NCBI RefSeq assembly: GCF_002931555.1
Contig: NZ_PSTZ01000007.1
Coordinates: forward strand, 1-64,000
Direction of reading: 5' to 3'
Length of the DNA stretch: 64,000 bases
Source of the DNA: Pseudoclavibacter sp. RFBB5
Lineage (GTDB): Bacteria > Actinomycetota > Actinomycetes > Actinomycetales > Microbacteriaceae
The position numbers and the translations under genes are program-made. Numbering within the stretch: the first letter of the stretch is position 1; each line of letters begins with the position of its first letter. This document shows positions 1 to 7,383 of the stretch, piece after piece. The notes beneath the pieces were generated by a model. The model had not been told where the DNA came from, did not search any database, and was given only the letters and a program-made list of their open reading frames with translations.

Positions 1-106
1 TCACACACGACCAAGTTCCCTGCCGGCCTGCGCGACTCTCTCATTAGCGCCGGCCCGGGTGGGCTGCCGACGGCCTGCCGTCGACACCAACCCCGGGAGG
101 GCCCTC

Positions 107-1396
107 ATGAACAAGATCCAGAACCGCCTCGTGATCGTCGTCCGCGCCGATCCGGTCATCTGCGGGCACTCCGTGGAAGCCCGCAACCTCGCGGAAGCCG
201 CACGCCTGCGCGGCTTCGACGAAGTCCGCATCGTCACCTGGCCCATCGAGCGCCTCCAAGCGGCAGGGCTGCCGCTCAAGCCGCTCGAGACCGTCATGCC
301 ATACAGCGACGGCATCTTCGTCGACCGACCAGCACCCGTCGGCGACTACAAGGTGCCAGACGGCCGCTACCTCGCCGGCCTCATCGGGCGCCTCGTCGAG
401 CTCTTCACCGACGGAGTCCCGACCGTGTGCATGTCGCTGTACCTCAGCCCGCACACGCTCGCCGTGGCCGAGGCGCTCACCGTCGCACGCTCGACGGGCC
501 TCCCCGTCAACGTGACCACCATCGCCGAGGCCGTCGGCTCCGACGTCACCAACGTCGTCAAGCACGCCGTCGAGGAAGGCCGCCTCGGGGCCGCCGCCCA
601 TATCCTCTCCGCCTACCTGTCGCAGGACGTCTGCGTCGCCGTCTCCGAGTACACGCGCGACCTCATCGTGGGGGAGGCGGCGAAGGTGGACGCGCAGCAC
701 GGCACCCGCTACGCGCCCCAGTGCGAAGACCGCATCGAGATCTCCTACCCGGCCATCGACTCGAGCGCCTACGTCGGCCTCGCGGACACCGACGTCACCG
801 CGGCCGTCGAGGCGCGCGGGCTGAAGCGCGACGGCTACGTCATGTTCCTGTCGCGCCTCACCGAGGCGAAGGGCGTCGAGGACCTCATCGCGGGCTTCGA
901 GCAGTCCCGCGTCGCCGACGACCCCGAGATCCAGCTCGTCATCGCCGGGCGCGGGCCGCAGGCCGAGGAGCTCAAGGCCATCGGGGCCGCGTCACCGCTC
1001 GCGCACCGCATCCACTTCCTCGAAGACGTCGGCGACGCGGAGAAGCCCTTCCTCATGGCGGGCTGCGCCGCGTTCGTGCTGCCGACGAAGCCGCGCCCGG
1101 AGTTCATCGAGACCTTCGGGATCGCGCTCGCGGAGAAGATGCTCGCAGGTGGAGGCCCCGTCATCACGACCGTCACGGGAGGGGTGGGGGAGGCCGTCGG
1201 TGACCACGCCATCATCGTGCCCGTCAACAGTCCGTCGTCGATCGCAGAGGCGCTCAACACGGCCGTGCTCGAGACGAGCGCCGCCGAACGCCGACTGCTC
1301 GCCGTCCAGGCGAGGGACTACGCACTGCAGTTCGACCGGCTGGCCGTCTTCGACAAGCTCTTCGATCGGCTGCCCCGGGCGGCGCTCGCGGCCTGA
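107..1396 (+). CDS. GT4-type glycosyltransferase
   Basis: Probable retaining glycosyltransferase of the GT4/GT-B class, moving a sugar from a nucleotide donor to an unknown acceptor in the cytoplasm. The 429-residue protein has an N-terminal Rossmann-like half and a C-terminal donor half containing FLSRLTEAKGVEDLI and the EX7E-like block E-x-x-ETFGIALAEKM around residues 350-362, followed by a glycine-rich GGGPVITTVTGGVGE loop. I chose ATG 107 because GGGAGG at about 95-100 lies just upstream; an in-frame ATG at 59 has no such site. It stands alone, with a hairpin terminator directly after it. The acceptor (glycolipid, polysaccharide or small molecule) cannot be told from the sequence. No signal peptide or membrane segment is seen. 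Confidence 0.8.
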   Translation: MNKIQNRLVIVVRADPVICGHSVEARNLAEAARLRGFDEVRIVTWPIERLQAAGLPLKPLETVMPYSDGIFVDRPAPVGDYKVPDGRYLAGLIGRLVELFTDGVPTVCMSLYLSPHTLAVAEALTVARSTGLPVNVTTIAEAVGSDVTNVVKHAVEEGRLGAAAHILSAYLSQDVCVAVSEYTRDLIVGEAAKVDAQHGTRYAPQCEDRIEISYPAIDSSAYVGLADTDVTAAVEARGLKRDGYVMFLSRLTEAKGVEDLIAGFEQSRVADDPEIQLVIAGRGPQAEELKAIGAASPLAHRIHFLEDVGDAEKPFLMAGCAAFVLPTKPRPEFIETFGIALAEKMLAGGGPVITTVTGGVGEAVGDHAIIVPVNSPSSIAEALNTAVLETSAAERRLLAVQARDYALQFDRLAVFDKLFDRLPRAALAA

Positions 1397-1438
1397 GCAC
1401 CGCGCTTGGCCTCCTCCTCGCCTGACCAGCTTGCGTGA

Positions 1439-1484
1439 TGAAAGCCCCGGACCCGGCACGTGGTGCTGGATCTCGGGGCTTTCA
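1439..1484. terminator. Bidirectional hairpin terminator
   Basis: TGAAAGCCCCG (1439-1449) pairs perfectly with CGGGGCTTTCA (1474-1484). The hairpin lies between the converging glycosyltransferase and SRPBCC genes and carries A and T tracts at its two feet, so it can serve both strands. Confidence 0.7.
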
Positions 1485-1535
1485 GCACGCAAACCGGCAG
1501 GGCCTGGCGTCAGATGCGCGCGTCGGGAGGGCCGT

Positions 1536-2021
1536 TCACGCGGCGAGGAGCGCGTCGAGCTTCTCGTAGCCGTCCCGCACGCCGTGCTCCATGCCGCTCG
1601 CGACCAGGCCGTCGCGCATCTGGAAGGACTCGAGCAGGCTCGTGCTCGTGACCCTCGTGCGGCCGCCCTCGAGTGCCTCGAAGGTGATGGTCTCGAGCAG
1701 GACGCCGTCCGGGATCATCTCGAAGGTCTGCGTCTGCACGATGCGCTCGTTCTCGCGGATCTCGTGGAACGAGCCGAAGAACCTCGCGATCTCCTCGCCG
1801 CCCTGCAGGTTCACCCAGCGGTAGGCGCCTCCCGTGACGGCGTTCCAGTGGTCGATGTTGGTGGAGACGTCGTGCGGGCCCACCCATTTGGTGAAGAGGT
1901 CGGGGTCGATGAACGCGAAGAAGACGCGCTCGGGTGTGGCGTCGAACTCGCGGACGACGGTGATGTTCGGGAGGTCCTCGCCGACGGTGACGACGGTGTC
2001 CTTGGCTGAGGTGGTGCTCAT
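1536..2021 (-). CDS. SRPBCC (AHSA1-like) domain protein
   Basis: 161-residue START/SRPBCC-fold protein of the AHSA1 (activator of Hsp90 ATPase homologue) group, which forms a hydrophobic ligand-binding cavity; the true ligand is unknown. Typical family words are ITVVREFDATPERVFFAF at the N-terminus, the FTKWVGP turn, and EGGRTRVTSTSLLES on the last strands. Start ATG 2021 is fixed by an AGAAAGGAAC ribosome site and by the ATGA overlap with the upstream ArsR gene. ArsR-SRPBCC pairs of this kind are common in actinobacteria, so the regulator very likely controls this gene in the same transcript. No signal peptide. Confidence 0.85.
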   Translation of the reverse strand: MSTTSAKDTVVTVGEDLPNITVVREFDATPERVFFAFIDPDLFTKWVGPHDVSTNIDHWNAVTGGAYRWVNLQGGEEIARFFGSFHEIRENERIVQTQTFEMIPDGVLLETITFEALEGGRTRVTSTSLLESFQMRDGLVASGMEHGVRDGYEKLDALLAA

Positions 2022-2386
2022 GATGGTGTTCCTTTCTCGGGTGCTGCTGCTGTGGGTGGGGTCTGGTCGGTCTGGGACTCGAGGAGCGCGTCGAGTCGGC
2101 GGAATCTGGCCTCGGCGGTCGCCTGGTAGCGCTCTATCCATGTGGTCATCAGGCTGAGGACCTCGGCTTCGAGGTGGCGGGGAGCGCGGACCGCGTCGCT
2201 CGTGCGGGAGACCAGTCCGGAATCCTCGAGAACGCGGAGATGCTTCGAGATGGCCTGCACGGAGACGTCGTAGGGGGCGGCGAGCTCGCCGACCGTCGCG
2301 TCGCCATCGGCGAGCCTGGCGATGAGGTCTCGTCGAGTCGGGTCGGCGAGTGCGGCGAAGACGGGGGAGAGCGCGTCGTGGTCCAT
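2018..2386 (-). CDS. ArsR-family winged-helix repressor
   Basis: 122-residue ArsR/SmtB-type DNA-binding protein. The winged helix spans roughly residues 8-75: FAALADPTRRDLIARLADG, then the recognition region VSVQAISKHLRVLEDSGLV. The metal-binding cysteines of the arsenic/zinc sensors are absent, so it senses something else, perhaps through its SRPBCC partner. ATG 2386 was chosen because GAGGAGC lies just upstream and because a longer reading frame runs back through the operator DNA. Two copies of a TCAACCA/TGGTTGA-type palindrome sit in its promoter, pointing to autoregulation. The stop overlaps the start of the SRPBCC gene by ATGA, which gives translational coupling. Confidence 0.85.
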   Translation of the reverse strand: MDHDALSPVFAALADPTRRDLIARLADGDATVGELAAPYDVSVQAISKHLRVLEDSGLVSRTSDAVRAPRHLEAEVLSLMTTWIERYQATAEARFRRLDALLESQTDQTPPTAAAPEKGTPS

Positions 2387-2403
2387 GGCTCCTCGGGGTG
2401 TTT

Positions 2404-2469
2404 TGTCAACCAGATGGTTGATGGCCCAAGTCTGCGACCGAGTTGAACGCTTGTCAACCACTGAGTTGA
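2404..2469 (-). promoter_or_regulatory. Promoter with two ArsR-type operators
   Basis: TCAACCAGATGGTTGA (2406-2421) and TCAACCACTGAGTTGA (2454-2469) are two copies of one palindrome, 48 bp apart start to start. The upstream copy overlaps a perfect -35 TTGACA (minus strand 2457-2452); CAGACT or AGACTT 17-18 bases on could be the -10. The proximal copy also contains TTGACA and lies just before the ribosome site. This arrangement fits double-site autorepression by the ArsR protein. Confidence 0.65.
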
Positions 2470-2492
2470 TGAATCTCAGAGAGGTCACTGGA

Positions 2493-3053
2493 TCAGGTGC
2501 GGACGGCGGCGCGGACGGCCTCGAGTGCATCCGTCGCCGCGCGGGTGTCGACGCGCGCGATGGTCAGCACCCCGACGACCGCTGACGTCACGAGGGAGCC
2601 GGTCTCACGGGGGTGGCCAAGTGCGGCGGTGCCGCGGAGGATCGCCCGCTCGAGTGTCGCGCGATAGTCGGTGATGGTGTCGCGAACCGCGGGGTCTCGT
2701 GCAAGTGAGCTCGCGGCGGTGGCGAGGAGGAGGCAGCCGCGCACGTCGTCTCGTTGACCCTGTGCGGCGACGGCTGCCGAGAGTCTCGCGAGGTAGTCAT
2801 CGAGGGCGGACGCGGAGACGGGTTCGGCGAGCAGCGGTGCGAGCAAGGGATGCACGACGTCGTCGAGGTAGCTCTGCACGGCGGCGTCGAAGAGTCCTCG
2901 CTTGCTGCCGAAGGTGTTGTAGATGCTCGACCGACTCAAGCCGGTTGCGGCCTCGATGTCGCTCGTGGATGCAGAGTCGTAGCCTTGGCGCCAGAAGAGC
3001 GTGCGCGCCCCTCGAGTTGCGTCATCCTGCTCGAAGTTCTTCGTGCGTGCCAT
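2493..3053 (-). CDS. TetR-family transcriptional regulator
   Basis: 186-residue TetR/AcrR repressor. The N-terminal HTH is FEQDDATRGARTLFWRQGYDS followed by TSDIEAATGLSRSSIYNTFGSKRGLFDAAV (about residues 20-55), a close match to the family. The C-terminal half is the usual variable ligand-binding helical domain, with a GCLLLATAASSLA stretch typical of the TetR_C groups next to quinone, aldehyde or drug genes. ATG 3053 has GGAGG upstream. It is transcribed away from the DUF1304 gene; a near-palindrome between the two is the likely operator, so it probably represses itself and that neighbour. Ligand unknown. Confidence 0.88.
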   Translation of the reverse strand: MARTKNFEQDDATRGARTLFWRQGYDSASTSDIEAATGLSRSSIYNTFGSKRGLFDAAVQSYLDDVVHPLLAPLLAEPVSASALDDYLARLSAAVAAQGQRDDVRGCLLLATAASSLARDPAVRDTITDYRATLERAILRGTAALGHPRETGSLVTSAVVGVLTIARVDTRAATDALEAVRAAVRT

Positions 3054-3066
3054 CTGACCTCCGATA

Positions 3067-3084
3067 CTGTAACGTTCGTTTCAG
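3067..3084. promoter_or_regulatory. Probable TetR operator
   Basis: CTGTAACGTTCGTTTCAG is an 18-bp near-palindrome (7 of 8 half-site bases match) in the 55-bp gap between the divergent TetR and DUF1304 genes. Its position over both promoters suggests simple repression of both genes. Confidence 0.6.
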
Positions 3085-3108
3085 AATACACCGATCTAGG
3101 AGCATCTC

Positions 3109-3513
3109 GTGCTTGTCGCCGCCCTCGTCCTCGCCGCTCTCGCGGCCCTCGTGCACGTCTACATCTTCATCCTCGAATCCCTCCGATGGACGACCGAATC
3201 GACTCGGAGAACGTTCGGCATCCCGTCGCTCGAGGTCGCCGAGACCACGAAGTCGCTGGCCTTCAACCAGGGCTTCTACAACCTGTTCCTCGCGATCATG
3301 GCCGGCCTGGGGGTCGTGCTCACGGTCGCAGGTCACCCAGCGATCGGGGCGACGCTGATCTTCGCCGGCGCCGGGTCCATGCTGCTCGCCGCCCTGGTGC
3401 TCGTCACGAGCGACCGCACGAAGCTGCGCGCGGGCAGCATCCAGGGGAGCTTCCCCCTCCTCGCCGTGGTGCTCCTCGGCATCGCCGCAGCGACCGGCGC
3501 GCTCGCGGCCTGA
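3109..3513 (+). CDS. DUF1304 family membrane protein
   Basis: 134-residue integral membrane protein of the DUF1304 family, with four predicted transmembrane helices (about residues 2-21, 55-75, 80-100 and 113-132). The short hydrophilic section ESLRWTTESTRRTFGI and the FNQGFYNLFLA motif after helix 1 are family hallmarks. Function of the family is unknown. GTG 3109 is preceded by TAGGAG. The gene is divergent from a TetR regulator and shares its operator, which suggests induction by a small molecule, for example under membrane or drug stress; that is inference from context. Confidence 0.82.
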   Translation: MLVAALVLAALAALVHVYIFILESLRWTTESTRRTFGIPSLEVAETTKSLAFNQGFYNLFLAIMAGLGVVLTVAGHPAIGATLIFAGAGSMLLAALVLVTSDRTKLRAGSIQGSFPLLAVVLLGIAAATGALAA

Positions 3514-3540
3514 GCAGGGCTTCCCCGCGAGCCGAGCAGG

Positions 3541-3546
3541 TACGCT
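3541..3546 (+). promoter_or_regulatory. -10 box for leaderless mogA
   Basis: TACGCT ends exactly 6 bases before ATG 3553 and no Shine-Dalgarno sequence is present, so transcription should start at the A of the start codon. Confidence 0.5.
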
Positions 3547-3552
3547 CGACCC

Positions 3553-4095
3553 ATGCAGGAAGCGTCCCTCGAGCGGCAAGCATCGAACGAAGAGCAGCAG
3601 GCGACGATCGCCGTCATCACGGTCTCCGACCGCTCGGCTCGGGGCGAGCGCGATGACCTCTCCGGTCCCGCGGCGGTCGACGCACTCGCGAGGCACGGCT
3701 ACACCTCCGTCGCCCTCTCGGTCGTCCCGGACGGTGCGACCGTCGTGCGCGATGCCATCGCGCACGCAGCGGATGCGGGCGCGCAGCTCATCGTCACGCT
3801 CGGGGGCACCGGGCTCTCGCCGCGCGACGAGACGCCGGAGGCCACCTGGCCGCTGATCACACGTGAGCTTCCCGGCATCGCTGAAGCGCTCAGGGCCACA
3901 GCCCGCGACCGGGTGCCGACCGCGGTCCTCTCGCGGGGCCTCGCCGGCATCATCGACCGGCCTGGCCGCGGAGCGCCGAGCCTCGTCGTGAACCTCGCGG
4001 GCTCACCTGGCGCGGCCCGCGACGGCGTGGCGCTGCTGGCGCCCCTCATCCCGCACATCCTCGACCAGCTGCGTGGCGGAGACCACCCTTCGTGA
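3553..4095 (+). CDS. mogA: Molybdopterin adenylyltransferase, MogA type
   Basis: 180-residue MogA/MoaB-family protein that adenylylates molybdopterin, activating it for molybdate insertion by MoeA. Visible motifs are the N-terminal IAVITVSDRSARGERDDLSGP, the glycine-rich LIVTLGGTGLSPRDETPEA (about residues 80-98) that binds the dithiolene and phosphate, and SLVVNLAGSPGAARDGV near the end. It heads the operon mogA-moaE-moaA, joined to moaE by a GTGA overlap. The start has no ribosome site but a TACGCT -10 box 6 bases upstream, indicating a leaderless message. MogA and MoaB assignments overlap within this family; the molybdenum setting favours MogA. Confidence 0.9.
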   Translation: MQEASLERQASNEEQQATIAVITVSDRSARGERDDLSGPAAVDALARHGYTSVALSVVPDGATVVRDAIAHAADAGAQLIVTLGGTGLSPRDETPEATWPLITRELPGIAEALRATARDRVPTAVLSRGLAGIIDRPGRGAPSLVVNLAGSPGAARDGVALLAPLIPHILDQLRGGDHPS

Positions 4096-4514
4096 CCGGC
4101 ACCCCCCTCGCCCGCGTGACCACCGACGAGCTCCTGCTCGCCGAGCATCTCGCCGCCGTCGACGACCCCCGAGCGGGCGCCGTCGTGACCTTCGTCGGGC
4201 AGATCCGAGACCACGACCCGGAGGCCGCCGGCCGCGTCGTCTCGCTCGACTACACCGCGCACCCAGACGCCGAGCGCGTGCTCGAGGAGCTCGTCACGGC
4301 CCATGCTCAAGACGGCGTCCGAATCGCCGTGAGTCACCGGATCGGGCACCTGAAGGTCGGCGACATCGCACTCATCGCCTGCGTCTCGAGCGCCCACCGC
4401 GGCGAGGCCTACGACGTGAGCCGCGCCCTCGTCGAAGACGTGAAGTCCGAGGTGCCGATCTGGAAGCACCAGCACGAGGCTGACGGCGCCGCATCCTGGG
4501 TCGGCCTGCCATGA
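4092..4514 (+). CDS. moaE: Molybdopterin synthase large subunit
   Basis: 140-residue catalytic subunit of molybdopterin synthase, which takes sulfur from thiocarboxylated MoaD to convert cPMP to molybdopterin. It carries GAVVTFVGQIRDHDP, SLDYTAHPDAERVLEELV, the active-site region VSHRIGHLKVGDIALIACVSSAHRGEA and the conserved lysines in EDVKSEVPIWKHQ near residues 115-126. GTG 4092 overlaps the mogA stop, and its own stop overlaps moaA, so the three are translationally coupled. Length is normal for MoaE. Its partner moaD lies on the opposite strand about 1.2 kb away, at the end of the converging operon. Confidence 0.95.
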   Translation: MTGTPLARVTTDELLLAEHLAAVDDPRAGAVVTFVGQIRDHDPEAAGRVVSLDYTAHPDAERVLEELVTAHAQDGVRIAVSHRIGHLKVGDIALIACVSSAHRGEAYDVSRALVEDVKSEVPIWKHQHEADGAASWVGLP

Positions 4515-5638
4515 GCGCAGTGCCCGTCACGATCTCGCGCAGGCCACGGCTCGTGGAGCCGCAGCTCGCAGCTGCGCCCGGGGCCCCGCTTGTCGACACG
4601 CACGGGCGCGTGCACCGCGACCTCCGCATCTCGCTGACCGACAAGTGCTCCCTGCGCTGCACGTACTGCATGCCGGCGGAGGGCAACGAGTTCCTCGAGA
4701 AGGACAGCATCCTCACGACCGACCAGATCGTGCGCATCGCGCAGCTCGCCGCCGCATCCGGAATCACGACGTTTCGACTGACCGGCGGGGAGCCGCTCCT
4801 TCGCCGCGACGCCGCCGACATCGTGCGGCGCATCTCCGCGATCGAGGGGCCGAACGGACGCGTGCAAGTGGCGATGACCACCAACGGCATCCTCCTGCCG
4901 CGGATGCTGCCGCAGCTCATCGACGCGGGTCTCGACCGTCTCAACGTGTCCATCGACACCCTGCGACGCGACCGCTTCACGTCCCTCACCCGGCGCGACA
5001 AGCTCGACGAGGTGCTCGCCGGCATCCGCGCCGCGCAGGCGTCGTCGCTGCGCCCGCTCAAGCTCAACGCCGTCGCCATGCGCGGCGTGAACGACGACGA
5101 GATCGTGGAGCTCGTGGAGTTCGCCATGGAGCACGACGCGCAGATGCGCTTCATCGAGCAGATGCCGCTCGACGCCGGCCACACCTGGGATCGCATGCAG
5201 ATGGTGACCCGGGAGGAGATCCTCGAGGCCCTCGGCGCGAGATTCGAGCTCGCCCCGGTCCCCGGACGCGGCGGTGCGCCGGCCGAACGGTGGACCATCG
5301 ACGGCGGGCCGCACACGGTCGGTGTCATCGCCTCCGTCACGGCGCCGTTCTGCGGGAACTGCGACCGCCTGCGGCTCACGGCTGACGGGCAGCTCCGCAA
5401 CTGCCTGTTCTCGACGAGCGAGTACGACCTCATGCCGATCCTCCGCGCCGACCCGAGCTTCGCGCTCGACGCCGACGATGCCGCGCGAGCACGCCACGCG
5501 GCGGGGAACTGGACCGACTCGGAACTGGCGGTCGACGCGATGCTGCGTTCGTGCATCCACAACAAGCTGCCCGGGCACGCCATCAACGACCCCAGCTTCC
5601 TGCAGCCTGCCCGCGGCATGAACGCGATCGGCGGCTAG
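4511..5638 (+). CDS. moaA: GTP 3',8-cyclase (radical SAM)
   Basis: 375-residue radical-SAM enzyme that starts Moco synthesis by rearranging GTP to 3',8-cyclo-GTP. The SAM cluster motif CSLRCTYC is at about residues 45-52, followed by TGGEPLLRRD and the SIDTLRRDRF strand. The C-terminal second cluster appears as CGNCDRLRLTADGQLRNC, as needed to bind GTP. The chain ends in GG, the essential C-terminal tail of MoaA that supplies the triphosphate-side chemistry. ATG 4511 overlaps the moaE stop (ATGA). Last gene of this operon; it converges on moaD with a gap of 50 bases. Confidence 0.96.
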   Translation: MSAVPVTISRRPRLVEPQLAAAPGAPLVDTHGRVHRDLRISLTDKCSLRCTYCMPAEGNEFLEKDSILTTDQIVRIAQLAAASGITTFRLTGGEPLLRRDAADIVRRISAIEGPNGRVQVAMTTNGILLPRMLPQLIDAGLDRLNVSIDTLRRDRFTSLTRRDKLDEVLAGIRAAQASSLRPLKLNAVAMRGVNDDEIVELVEFAMEHDAQMRFIEQMPLDAGHTWDRMQMVTREEILEALGARFELAPVPGRGGAPAERWTIDGGPHTVGVIASVTAPFCGNCDRLRLTADGQLRNCLFSTSEYDLMPILRADPSFALDADDAARARHAAGNWTDSELAVDAMLRSCIHNKLPGHAINDPSFLQPARGMNAIGG

Positions 5639-5688
5639 CGGGCGACGCGCAGTCGGCCGTTCGCGCCGCGCCTGGCGGTCGGCAGCGA

Positions 5689-5937
5689 TCAGCCGCCAGC
5701 GAAGGGCGGGAGCACGTCGACGGATGCTCCGGGCGCGATGGTCGCGCCGGCGTCGGAGGTTCGCACCCCGTCCACGAGGAAGGAGCAGCGCGCGAGGACT
5801 TCGGCGATGTGAGCGTCAGCCGACGGGTTGAGCGCCGTCAACAGCGCGCCGATCGAGTCGACCTCGACCGCGAACTCGCTGCCGCCCACGGCCTCGGCGG
5901 CGCCGGCGAAGACGCGCACTCGCGACGCCGCGCTCAT
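5689..5937 (-). CDS. moaD: Molybdopterin synthase sulfur carrier MoaD
   Basis: 82-residue ubiquitin-fold sulfur carrier. It starts MSAASRVRVFAGAAEAVG and ends VLPPFAGG; the terminal Gly-Gly is adenylylated by MoeB and turned into a thiocarboxylate used by MoaE. The middle shows the usual SIGALLTALN and CSFLVDGV blocks. ATG 5937 gives a normal MoaD length and overlaps the stop of the MobA-type gene (ATGA), making it the last gene of the minus-strand operon moeB-moeA-moaC-mobA-moaD. A longer upstream extension in this frame is arginine-rich shadow sequence and was rejected. Confidence 0.93.
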   Translation of the reverse strand: MSAASRVRVFAGAAEAVGGSEFAVEVDSIGALLTALNPSADAHIAEVLARCSFLVDGVRTSDAGATIAPGASVDVLPPFAGG

Positions 5938-6926
5938 GCCTGATGCTCCCAGACGAGAGCCCGTTCGGTGACGAGCTCGGCGAGGCGCGCGAACGCCTCG
6001 GGGGAGTCTGCGGTAGAGCTCTGCCGCCCCAGCGCGAGCCCGAGCGCGAACGTCGTGAGTGGCGCCGCGGGCCGAGCGACGTTGTGGGCGACGTCCCTGG
6101 CGACATCGAGGACGACGGCGACGTCGATGTCGTCGTCGAGCTCGAGCACGCGTTTGGCTTCGGCAAGCCACGCGTCGAGCGCCTCAGGGGGCAGATGCTT
6201 GGGCTTCTCGGTCATCGCTGACGGTTCCTTCCTCGTTGTCGGCTGGTCTGTCGGCAGGCCTGGGGAGGCGGAGGCGGCGGCCAGGGCGCGTGCCGCCTCC
6301 AGCTGCTCGGGGGTATCGATGTCTGCGGCGGCGCCGGTCTCGTCGAGCACTCGCGCGAGCTCGAGGTGTTCGAGGACCCGGCGGAGAGGGAGGCCGTGCG
6401 CGCCCGATCCCGGAGAGTTCGCGAGCGCATGCTTCACCGCCTCGGCGCGGTAGAGCCCAGCGAGCCACTGCACGCGCCCATCCGAGTCGACGATCACAGC
6501 ACCGTCCGGGCCGGAGGCGTTGTCCGCCTCGCACAGCCCGGCCGGCTGCGACTCGAGGCGCCCGACCAGCAGCGCGACGAGCTCTGCAGCGCGCGGGAGG
6601 TCGCAGGCGAGCAGCAGGACACGCGGTGACTCGACGCTCGGGAGAGCCGCCGCCAGCCCAGCCGCCGGCCCGCCGAACGGGTGCTCCTCGCGCACGACCA
6701 CGGCAGGTGAAGCCACGGCAACCGGACCGACGACGATGATCCGTCTCGCCCCGGCATCCCTCGCGGCGACAACGGCGATGTCGACGAGGCGACGACCGCC
6801 GATCTCGAGCTCGCCCTTGCTCACGCCTCCCAGGCGCGAGCCGCGGCCACCGGCCAGGATGACGGCGTCGAACCCGACAGACGCCGTGGGCGCGCCGGGC
6901 GACTGCCCTACTGCTCGCGCTTCCAC
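5934..6926 (-). CDS. MobA-like nucleotidyltransferase fused to DUF6457
   Basis: 330-residue fusion. Residues about 20-215 form a MobA-type nucleotidyltransferase: VILAGGRGSRLGGVSKGEL is the LAGGxxxRxGxxK nucleotide loop, followed by EEHPFGGPAAGL and a DLP metal site in LLACDLPR. It should attach GMP or CMP to molybdopterin, though the strict specificity is not visible. Residues about 238-330 form a DUF6457 domain (PPEALDAWLAEAKRVL...RPAAPLTTFALGLALG). An in-frame ATG at 6215 has a strong AGGAAGG ribosome site, so the DUF6457 part may also be made alone. GTG 6926 is the only plausible start in frame and overlaps the end of moaC by 19 bases. Confidence is high for the domains, lower for the start. 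Confidence 0.82.
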   Translation of the reverse strand: MEARAVGQSPGAPTASVGFDAVILAGGRGSRLGGVSKGELEIGGRRLVDIAVVAARDAGARRIIVVGPVAVASPAVVVREEHPFGGPAAGLAAALPSVESPRVLLLACDLPRAAELVALLVGRLESQPAGLCEADNASGPDGAVIVDSDGRVQWLAGLYRAEAVKHALANSPGSGAHGLPLRRVLEHLELARVLDETGAAADIDTPEQLEAARALAAASASPGLPTDQPTTRKEPSAMTEKPKHLPPEALDAWLAEAKRVLELDDDIDVAVVLDVARDVAHNVARPAAPLTTFALGLALGRQSSTADSPEAFARLAELVTERALVWEHQA

Positions 6927-7381
6927 GGCCCGGACTTCCCGCCGGTCTTCGCGATGAGCTTGATGTCGCCGATGGTCACCGACTTGTCGATGCCCTTCAC
7001 CATGTCGACCAGCGCGAGCGCCGCAACCGAGACGGCGGTGAAGGCCTCCATCTCGACGCCCGTGCGATCGGCCGTGCGCACGGTCGCCGTGATGAGCACG
7101 CCGTCGTCGCGCAGCTCGAGGTCGACCGCCGCGCCGTGCACGCCGATGATGTGGGCGAGCGGGAGGAGCTCGGCGCACTTCTTCGCGCCCTGGATGCCGG
7201 CGATGCGCGCCACCGCGAACGCGTCACCCTTCGGCACGGCGTCGTTCGTGAGCGCCTCCAGCACCTGCTCGCCGCAGAAGACCATGCCGGACGCCGTCGC
7301 GGCGCGCACGGTCGGCTGCTTCTCGGTGACATCGACCATGCGTGCGTGGCCGGCTGCGTCGAGGTGCGTGAAGTTCGTCAT
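6908..7381 (-). CDS. moaC: Cyclic pyranopterin monophosphate synthase
   Basis: 157-residue MoaC, which converts the MoaA product to cyclic pyranopterin monophosphate. It has ARMVDVTEKQPTVRAA, the KGDAFAVARIAGIQGAKKCAELLPLAHII core (catalytic lysine region around residues 51-70), VEMEAFTAVSVAALALVDMVKG and the closing KLIAKTGGKSG loop. All family hallmarks are intact and the length is standard. ATG 7381 lies 2 bases after the moeA stop, and the 3' end overlaps the MobA-type gene. In this organism the two halves of the first Moco step, moaA and moaC, sit in opposite converging operons. Confidence 0.96.
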   Translation of the reverse strand: MTNFTHLDAAGHARMVDVTEKQPTVRAATASGMVFCGEQVLEALTNDAVPKGDAFAVARIAGIQGAKKCAELLPLAHIIGVHGAAVDLELRDDGVLITATVRTADRTGVEMEAFTAVSVAALALVDMVKGIDKSVTIGDIKLIAKTGGKSGPWKREQ

Positions 7382-7383
7382 GC

